Origin: Ianthella basta
Taxonomy: Eukaryota > Porifera > Demospongiae > Verongiida > Ianthellidae
NCBI GenBank assembly: GCA_964019415.1
Contig: OZ025869.1
Coordinates: 12,829,430-12,893,429, forward strand
Direction: 5' to 3'
Length of the DNA: 64,000 nt
Shown here: one piece after another, positions 51,901 through 61,400 of the stretch
Layout of the letters: each line of letters begins with the position of its first letter
Position numbering within the stretch: the first letter of the stretch is position 1
Made by a program: the position numbers and the translations under genes
Notes under the pieces: generated by a model
What the model was told of the DNA's origin: nothing
Database searches by the model: none
Seen by the model: the letters and a program-made list of their open reading frames with translations, nothing else

Positions 51901-54900
51901 ATTTCTTGCCTCATCTTGCTATTTCTTGTCTCATCTTTTAATGTCTTGCCTCATCTCGCTACATCTTGCCTCATCTTGCAATATCTTGCCTCATCTTGCT
52001 ATTTATTGCTTCATTTTGCAATACCTTGCAACATCTTGCTACATCTTGCCTCATCATGTTACATCTTGCCTCATCTTGCTATTTCTTGCCTCATCTTGCC
52101 ATTTCTTGCCTATTCTTGCTATATTTTGCCTCATCTTGCTACATCTTGCCTTGTCTTGCAATATCTTGCCTCATCTACTTACATCTTGCCTCATCTTGCT
52201 ATTTCTTGCCTCATCTTGCTATTTCTTGCCTCATCTTGCTATTTCTTGCTTCATCTTGCAATATCTTGCCTCATCAAGCAATATCTTGCCTTATCTTGCA
52301 ATATCTTCCCTCATCTTGCAATATCTTGCTTCATCTTGCATTGTCTTACCTCATCTTGCTACATCTTGACTCATCTTGCAATATCTTGCTTTATTTTTCT
52401 ACATCTTGCCTCATCTTACTAAATCTTGTTATATCTTGCTACATCTTGCCTCATCTTGCTTCATCTTGCTACATCTTGCCTCATCTTGTAATGTCTTGCC
52501 TGATCTTGCCTAATCTTGCAATATCTTGCCTCATCTTGCAATATCTTGCCTCATCTTGCAATATCTTGCCTCATCTTGCTACATCTTGCCTCGTCTTGCA
52601 ATATCTTGCTACATCTTGCCTCTTCTTGCAATGTCTTATTACCTCATCTCGCTACATCTTACCTCATCTCGCTCCATCTTTACTCATCTTGCTACATCTT
52701 GCCTAATCTTGCTACATCTGGCCTCATATGGCTATTTCTTGCCTCATCTTGCTATTTCTTGCCTCATTCTGCAATATCTTGCCTCATCATGCAATATCTT
52801 GCCTCATCATGCAATATCTTGCCTCGTCTTGTCATATCTTGCCTCATCTTGCAATGTCTTGCCTCATCTTGCCAAATCTTGCAATATCTTGCCTCATCTT
52901 GCATTATCTTGCTTCATCTTCCTATATCTTGCCTCATCTTGTCTCATCTTGCAATTACTTGCAGCATCTTACACTATCTTTTCTCATCTTACTACATCTC
53001 GCTTCATCTTGCTGTATCTTGCCTCATCTTGCTACATCTTGCCTCGTCTTGCAATATCTTGCCTAATCTTGCAATATCTTGCCTCATCTTGCAATATCTT
53101 GCCTCATCTCGCTATTTCTTGCTTCATCTTGCAATATCTTGCCTCATCCTGCCAAATCTTGCAATCTCTTGCCTCATCTTGCATTATCTTGCTTCATCTT
53201 CCTATATCTTGCCTCATCTTGCCTCATCTTGCAATATCTTGCGACATCTTACACTATCTTGCCTCATCTTACTACATCTTGCTTCATCTTGCTGTATCTT
53301 GCCTCATATTGCTACATCTTGCCTCGTCTTGCAATATCTTGCCTCATCTTGCAATATCTTGCCTCATCTTGCTATTTCTTACTTCATCTTGCAATATCTT
53401 GCCTCATCATGCAATATCTTGCCTAATCTTACAATCTCTTGCCTCAATCTTGCCTCATCTTGCAATGTCTTACCTCATCTTGCTACATCTTGCCTCATCT
53501 TGCAATATCTTGCCTAATCTTGCTATTTCTTGCTTCATCTTGCAATATCTTGCTTCATCGTGCTACATCTTGCCTCATCTTACTAAATCTTGCTTCATCT
53601 TGCTACATTTTGCCTCATCTGACTTCATCTTGCTGCATCTTGCCTCATCTTGCTATTTCTTGCCTCATCTTGCTATTTCTTGCCTCATCTTGAAGTATCT
53701 TGCCTCATCTTGTTATATCTTGTCTCATCTTGATTCATCTTGCTATATTGTTTCTCATCTTGCTACATCTTGCCTCATCTTACTAAATCTTGCTTCATCT
53801 AACTACATCTTGCCTCATCTTACTTCATCTTGCTCCATCTTGCCTTATCTTGTAACGTCTTGCCTCATCTTGCCTAATCTTGCAATATCTTGCCTCATCT
53901 TGCAATATCTTGCCTCATCTAACAATATCTTGCCTCATCTTGCCTAATCTTGCAATATCTTGCCTCATCTTGCACTATCTTGCCTAATCTTGCAATATCT
54001 TGCCTCATCTTGCACTATCTTGCTTCATCTTACTATATCTTGCGACATCTTGCACTATCTTGCCTTATCTTATTACATCTTGCTTTATTTTGCTATATCT
54101 TGCCTCTTCTTGCAATATCTTGCCTCATCTTGCATTGTCTTACCTCATCTTGCTACATCTTTCCTCATCTTGCAACATCTTGCTTTATCTTTCTACATCT
54201 TGCCTCATCTTACTAAATCTTGTTATATCTTGCTACATCTTGCCTCATCTTGCTTCATCTTGCAACATCTTGCCTCATCTTGTAATGTCTTGCCTCATCT
54301 TGCCTAATCTTGCAATATTTTGCCTCGTGTTGCAATATCTTGCCTTATCTTGCAATATCTTGCCTTGTCTTGCTACATCTTGCCTCGTCTTGCAATATCT
54401 TGCCTTATCTTGTAATATCTTGCCTCATCTTGCTACATCTTGCCTCATCTTGCAATATCTTGCCTCATCTTGCTATTTCTTGCTTCATCTTGCAATATCT
54501 TGCCTCATCATGCAATATCTTGCCTAATCTTGCAATATCTTGCCTCGTCTTGCAATATCTTGCCTCATCTTGCAATGTCTTACCTCATCTTGCTACATCT
54601 TGCCTCATCTTGCAATATCTTGCCTCGTGTTGCAATATCTTGCCTCATCTTGCAATGTCTTATCTCATCTTGCTATATCTTGCCTCATCTTGCAATATCA
54701 TGCCTCATCTTGCTAAATCTTGCTTCATCTTGCAATATCTTGCCTCATCATGCAATATCTTGCCTAATCTTGCAATATCTTGCCTCATCTTGCAATGTCC
54801 TACCTCATCTTGCTACATCTTGCCTCATCTTGCATTATCTTGCTTTATCTTTCTACATCTTGCCTCATCTTACTAAATCTTGTTATATCTTGCTACATTT

Positions 54901-57900
54901 TGCCTCATCTTGTAATGTCTTGCCTCATCTTGCCTAATCTTGCAATATATTGCCTCGTCTTGCAATACCTTGCCTCATCTTGTAATATCTTGCCTCATCT
55001 TGCTACATCTTGCCTCATCTTGCAATATCCTGCCTCATCTTGCTATTTCTTGCCTCATCTTACAGTATCTTGCCTCATCTTACAATATCTTGCCTCATCT
55101 TGCAATGTCTTAGCTCATCTTGCTACATCTTAACTCATCTTGAAATATTTTGCTTTATCTTTCTACATCTTGCCTCATCTTACTAAATCTTGTTTCATCT
55201 TGCTACATCTTGCCTCATCTTGCTTCATCTTGCTACATCTTGCCTCATCTTGTAATGTCTTGCCTCATCTTCCTAATCTTGCAATATATTGCCTCGTCTT
55301 GCAATATATCTTGCCTCATCTTGTAATGTCTTGCCTCATCTTGCCAAACCTTGCAATATCTTGCCTCATCTTGCATTATCTTGCTTCATCTTCCTATATC
55401 TTGCCTCATTTTGCCTAATCTTGCAATATCTTGCCTCGTCTTGCAATTTCTTGCCTCATCTTGCCTCATCTTGCTACATCTTGCCTCATCTTGCAATGCC
55501 TTATTACCTCATCTCGCTACATCTTTCCTCATCTCGCTACATCTTGCCTCATCTTGCTACATCTTGCCTTATCTTGCTACATCTGGCCTCATCCTGCTAC
55601 ATCTTGCCTCATCTTGCTACATCTTGCCTCGTCTTGCAATATCTTGCCTCATCTTCTTACATCTTGCCTCATCTTGCTATTTCTTGCCTCATCTGGCTAT
55701 TTCTTGCCTCATCTTGCTATTTCTTGCCTCATTCTGCAATATCTTGCCTCATCATGCAATATCTTGCAATATCTTGCCTCGTCTTGCAATATCTTGCCTC
55801 ATCTTGCAATGTCTTGTCTCATCTTGCCAAATCTTGCAAAATCTTGCCTCATCTTGCATTATCTTGCTTCATCTTCCTATATCTTGCCTCATCTTGCCTC
55901 ATCTTGCAATATCTTGCGACATCTTACACTATCTTACCTCATCTTACTACATATTGCTTCATCTAGCTGTATCTAGCCTCATCTTGCTACATCTTGCCTC
56001 GTCTTGCAATATCTTGCCTAATCTTGCAATATCATGCCTCATCTTGCATTATCTTGCCTCATCTTGCTATTTCTTGCTTCATCTTGCAATATCTTGCCTC
56101 ATCATGCAATATCTTGCCTAATCTTGCAATCTCTTGCCTCATCTTGCTACATCTTGCCTCATCTTGCTACATCTGGCCTCATCTTGCTATATCTTGCCTC
56201 ATCTTGCTATATCTTGCCTCATCTTGCTACATCTTGCCTCGTCTTGCAATATCTTGCCTCATCTTGCTACATCTTGCCTCATCTTGCTATTTCTTGCCTC
56301 ATGTGGCTATTTCTAGCCTCATCTTGCTATTTCTTGCCTTATCATGCAATATCTTGCCTCATCTTGCAATGTCTTACCTCATCTTGCTACATCTTGCCTC
56401 ATCTTGCAATATCTTGCCTCATCTTGCTACTTCTTGCTTCATCTTGCAATATCTTGCTTCATCGTGCTACTTCTTGCCTCATCTTACCAAAACTTGTTTC
56501 ATCTTGCTACAACTTGCCTCATCTGACTTCATATTGCTGCATCTTGCCTCATCTTGCTATTTCTTGCCTCATCTTGCTATTTCTTGCCTCATCTTGCTAT
56601 GTCTTGCCTCATCTTGCAGTATCTTGCCTCATCTTGTTAAATCTTGTCTCATCTTCATTCATCTTGCTATATCGTTGCTCATCTTGCTACATCTTGCCTC
56701 ATCTTACTAAATCTTACTTCATCTAACTACATCTTGCCTAATCTTGATTCATCTTGCTCCATTATGCCTTATCTTGTAACGTCTTGCCTCATCTTGCCTA
56801 ATCTTGCAATATCTTGCCTCATCTTGCAATATCTTGCCTCATCTTGCAATGTCTTGCCTCATCTTGCCTAATCTTGCAATATCTTGCTTCATCTTGCAAT
56901 ATCTTGTTATATCTTACTTCTTCTTGCTATATCTTGCCTTATCTTGCCTAATCTTGCAATATCTTGCCTCATCTTGCTTCATCTTGCTTCATCTTGCTAT
57001 ATCTTGCCTCATCTTGTTATATCTTGCTTCATCTTGCAATATCTTGCCTCATCTTGCAACATCTTGCCCCATCTTGATACATCTTGCCTCATTTTGCAAT
57101 GTCTTGCCTCATCTTGCTACATCTTGCCTCATCTTGCTATTTCTTGCTTTATCTTGCTATTTCTTGCCTCATCTTGCTACATCTTGCCTCATCTTGCAAT
57201 ATCTCGCCTCATCTTGCTATTACTTGCCTCATCTTTCTATTTCTTGCCTCATCTTGCAATATCTTGCCTCATCTTGCTACATCTTGCCTCATCTTGCAAT
57301 GTCTTGCCTCATCTTGCTACATCTTGCCTCGTCTTGCTATTTCTTGCCTCATCTTGCTATTTCTTGCCTCATCTTGCTGTATCTTGCCTCATCTTGCTTT
57401 TTCTTGCCTCATCTTGCAATATCTTCCCTCACCTTGCAATATTTTGCCTCATCTTGCAATGTCTTACCTCACCTTGGTATATCTTGCCTCATCTTGCTAT
57501 ATCTTGCCTCATCTTACTAAATCTTGCTTCATCTTGCAATATCTTGCCTCATCATGCAATATCTTGCCTAATCTTGCAATATCTTGCCTCATCTTGCAAT
57601 ATCTTGCCTCATCTTGCAATGTCTTACCTCATCTTGCTACATCTTACCTCATCTTGCAATATCTTGCTTTATCTTTCTACATCTTGCCTCATCTTACAAA
57701 ATCTTGTTTCATCTTGCTACATCTTGCCCCATCTTGCTTCATCTTTCTACATCTTGCCTCATCTTTTAATGTCTTGCCTCATCTTGCCTAATCTTGCAAT
57801 ATCTTGCCTCGTCTTGCAATATCTTGCCTCATCCTGTAATATCTTGCCTCAACTTGCTACATCTCGCCTCATCTTGCAATATCCTGCCTCATCTTGCTAT

Positions 57901-58315
57901 TTCTAGCCTCATCTTACAATATCTTGCCTCATCTTACAATATCTTGCCTCATCTTGCAATGTCGTAGCTCATCTTGCTACATCTTACCTCATCTTGCAAT
58001 ATTTTGCTTTATCTTTCTACATCTTGCCTCATCTTTCTAAATCTTGTTATATCTTGCTACATCTTGCCTCATCTTGCTTCATCTTGCTACATCTAGCCTC
58101 ATCTTGTAATGTCTTGCCTCATCTTGCTACATCTTGCCTCATCTTGCAATATCTTGCCTCATCTTGCTATTTCTTGCTTCATCTTGCAATATCTTGCCTC
58201 ATCATGCAATATCTTGCCTAATCTTGCAATATCTTGCCTCATCTTGCAATATCTTGCCTCATCTTTCTACATCTTGCCTCATCTTGCTTCATCTTGCTAC
58301 ATCTTGCCTCATCTT

Positions 58316-58417
58316 CGATGATCTTCGCTCTGAAGAAGACCAGAGCATCTGGTCGAAACGTCGGCAAGGTTTTCAACCCTGTTATGAAGCTGGAATTAGA
58401 GAACCAACCCTTTCTGA
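58316..58417 (+). mobile_element. 102-bp non-satellite insert, probable 3' end of a second PLE-like element
   Basis: The sequence is unrelated to the satellite and to the PLE at 16583-20038 except for a hammerhead core. About 55 nt follow its predicted cleavage site, close to the 49 nt found in the intact PLE. The satellite resumes at a unit start (cttgcctcat, 58418), just as it does after the PLE. A short, severely 5'-truncated insertion is therefore the simplest reading. An ATG at 58384 lies 22 nt after the cleavage site, comparable to the start codon near the pseudo-LTR edge in the PLE. A retrozyme fragment is an alternative. The edges are uncertain by a few bases because of short matches to the satellite. 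Confidence 0.65.
58323..58369 (+). ncRNA. Second-family hammerhead ribozyme motif
   Basis: CTGAAGA is at 58330-58336; position 7 of the hammerhead core may be any base, so A is allowed. Stem II GACCAGA/TCTGGTC (58338-58344 and 58348-58354) is a perfect 7-bp helix with loop GCA. GAAA is at 58355-58358, then CGTC at 58359-58362. Stem III is again the palindrome ACGT. Stem I pairs CTTCGCT with GGCAAGG with one A-C mismatch and two G-U pairs. An unpaired A follows the CTGANGA box, as in the PLE hammerhead. The stems differ in sequence from the PLE motif while the fold is the same, which supports a real, independent ribozyme. Predicted cleavage is after C58362. Confidence 0.72.
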
Positions 58418-61400
58418 TCTTGCCTCATCTTGTAATGTCTTGCCTCATCTTGCCTAAACTTGCAATATCTTGCCTCGTCTTGCAATATCTTGCCTCATCT
58501 TGTAATATCTTGCCTCATCTTGCTACATCTTGCCACGTCTTGCATTATCCTACCTCATATTGCTATTTCTTGCCTCATCTTGCTACATCTTGCCTCATCT
58601 TGCAATATCTTGCTTTATCTTTCTACATCTTGCCTCAGCTTACTAAATCGTGTTTCATCTTGCTACATCTTGCTTCATATTTCTTCATCTTGCTACATCT
58701 TACCTCATCTTTTAATGTTTTGCCTGATCTTGCCTAATCTTGCAATATCTTGCCTCGTCTTGCAATATCTTGCCTCATCTTGTAATGTCTTGCCTCATCT
58801 TGCAATGTCTTATTACCTCATCTCGCTACATCTTGCCTCATCTTGCTACATCTGGCCTCATCTTGATACATCTTGCCTCATCTTGCTATATCTTGCCTCA
58901 TCTTGCTACATCTTGCCTCGTCTTGCAATATCTTGCCTCATCTTCTTACATCTTGCCTCATCTTGCTATTTCATGCTTCATCTGGCTATTTCTTGCCTCA
59001 TCTTGCTATTTCTTGCCTCATTCTGCAATATCTTGCCTCATCATGCAATATCTTGCCTCATCATGCAATATCTTGCCTCGTCTTGCCATATCTTGCCTCA
59101 TCTTACAATGTCTTGCCTCATCTTGCCAAATCTTGTAATATCTTGCCTCATCTTGCATTATCTCGCTTCATCTTCCTATATCTTGCCTCATCTTGCCTCA
59201 TCTTGCAACATCTTGCGACATCTTACACTATCTTGCCTCATCTTACTACATCTTGCTTCATTTTGCTGTATCTTGCCTCATCTTGCTACATCTTGCCTCG
59301 TCTTGCAATATCTTGCCTATTCTTGCAATATCTTGCCTCATATTGCTATATCTTGCCTCATCTTGCTATTTCTTGCTTCATCTTGCAATATCTTGCCTCA
59401 TCATGCAATATCTTGCCTCATCTTGCAATCTCTTGCCTCATCATACAATATCTTGCCTCATCTTGCAATATCTTGCCTCATCTTGCAATATCTTGCCTCA
59501 TCTTGCAATGTCTTACCTCATCTTTCTACATCTTGCCTCAACTTACTAAATCTTGTTTTATCTTGCTACATCTTGCCTCATCTTGCTTCATCTTGCTACA
59601 TCTTGCCTCATCTTGTAATGTCTTGCCTCATCTTACCTTGCCTCGTCTTGCAATATCTTGCCTCATCTAGTAATATCTTGCCTCATCTTGCAACATCTTG
59701 CTTCATCTTGTAATACCTTGCAACATCTTGCTACATCTTGCCTCATCTTACTAACTCTGGCTTCATCTTGCTACATCTTGCTTCATCTTGCCTCATCTTG
59801 CTACATCTTGCCTCATCTTGTAATGTCTTGCCTCATCTTGCCCAATCTTGCAATATCTTGCCTCGTCTTGCAATATCTTGCCTCATCTTGTAATGTCTTG
59901 CCTCATCTTGCTACATCTTGCTTCATCTTGCCTCATCTTGCTATTTCTTGCCTCATCTTGCTATATTTTGCCTCATCTTGCTACATCTTGCCTCGTCCTG
60001 CAATATCTTGCCTTATTTTCTTACATCTTGCCTCATCTTGCAATGTCTTACCTCATTTTGCTACATCTTGCCTCATCTTGCAATATCTTGCTTTATCTTT
60101 CTACATCTTGCCTCAACTTACTAAATCTTGTTTTATCTTGCTACATTTTGCCTCATCTTGCTTCATCTTGCTACATCTTGCTTCATCTTGTAATGTCTTG
60201 CCTCATCTTGCCTAATCTTGCAATATCTTGCCTCGTCTTGCAATATCTTGCCTCATCTTGCTACATCTTGCCTCATCTTGCTACATCTTGCCTCGTCTTG
60301 CAATATCTTGCCTCATTTTGCTATTTCTTGCTTCATCTTGCAATATCTTGCCTCATCTTGCAATATCTTGCCTCATTTTGCTATTTCTTGCCTAATCTTG
60401 CAATAACTTGCCTCGTCTTGCACTATCTGGCCTCATCTTGCTATATCTTGCCTCATCTTGCTACATCTTGCCTCGTCTTGCAATATCTTGCCTCATCTTC
60501 TTACATCTTGCTTCATCTTGCTATTTCTTGCCTCATCTTGCTATTTCTTTCCTCATCTTGCTATATTTTGCCTCCTCTTGCTACATCTTGCCTCGTCCTG
60601 CAATATCTTGCCTCATCTTTTTACATCTTGCCTCATCTTGCTATTTCTTGCCTCGTCTTGCTATTTCTTGCCTCATCTTGCTATTTCTTGCTTCATCTTG
60701 CAATATCTTGCCTCATCTTGCAATGCCTTATTACCTCATCTCGCTACATCTTGCCTCATCTTGCTACATCTTGCCTCATCTTTCTACATCTTGCCTCATC
60801 TTGCTATTTCTTGCTTCATCTTGCTATTTCTTGCCTCATCTTGCTATATTTTGCCTCATCTTACTACATCTTGCCTCGTCCCGCAATATCTTGCCTCATC
60901 TTCTTACATCTTGCCTCATCTTGCTATTTCTTGCCTCATCTTGCTATTCCTTGCCTCATCTTGCTATTTCTTGCCTCATCTTGCAATATCTTGCCTCATC
61001 ATGCAATATCTTACCTAATCTTGCAATATCTTGCCTCATCTTGCAATATCTTGCCTCATCTTGCAATGTCTTACCTCATCTTGCTACATCTTGCCTCATC
61101 TTGCAATATTTTGCTTTATCTTTCTACATCTTGCCTCATCTTACTAAAGCTTGTTATATCTTGCTACATCTTGCCTCATCTTGCTTCATCTTGCTACATC
61201 TTGCCTCATCTTGTAATATCTAGCCTCATCTTGCTACATCTAGCCTCATCTTGCAATATCTTGCCTCATCTAGCTATTTCTTGCCTCATCTTGCAATATC
61301 TTACCTCATCATGCAATATCTTGCCTAATCTTGCAATATCTTGCTTCATCTTGCAATATCTTGCCTCATCTTGCAATGTCTTACCTCATCTTGCTACATC

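Larger units (their letters stand above)
20039..58315 (+). repeat. Satellite array, central part (10/20-bp unit)
   Basis: Same satellite as 1-16582 and same orientation, uninterrupted by foreign sequence for 38 kb. Variant units recur in long ordered strings that define higher-order repeats, the clearest annotated separately. A 3-nt TTA insertion, giving a cttattacctcat 13-mer, recurs near 22180, 23042, 26563, 27379, 29532, 30539, 31592, 32823, 33419, 42661, 43812, 44877, 47568, 47928, 49920, 52628 and 55501. The 30-nt unit register is broken in a few places, for example near 30248 (acgtacctcat), 42027 (cttaagtgcctcat) and 45447. No gene, RNA or regulatory site is supported. Confidence 0.97.

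Noticed and set aside
58384-58440. Short frame starting at ATG 58384 in the orphan insert
   Set aside because: Only about 11 codons lie in non-satellite sequence before it runs into the repeat; possibly the start of a PLE frame, but too short to call.
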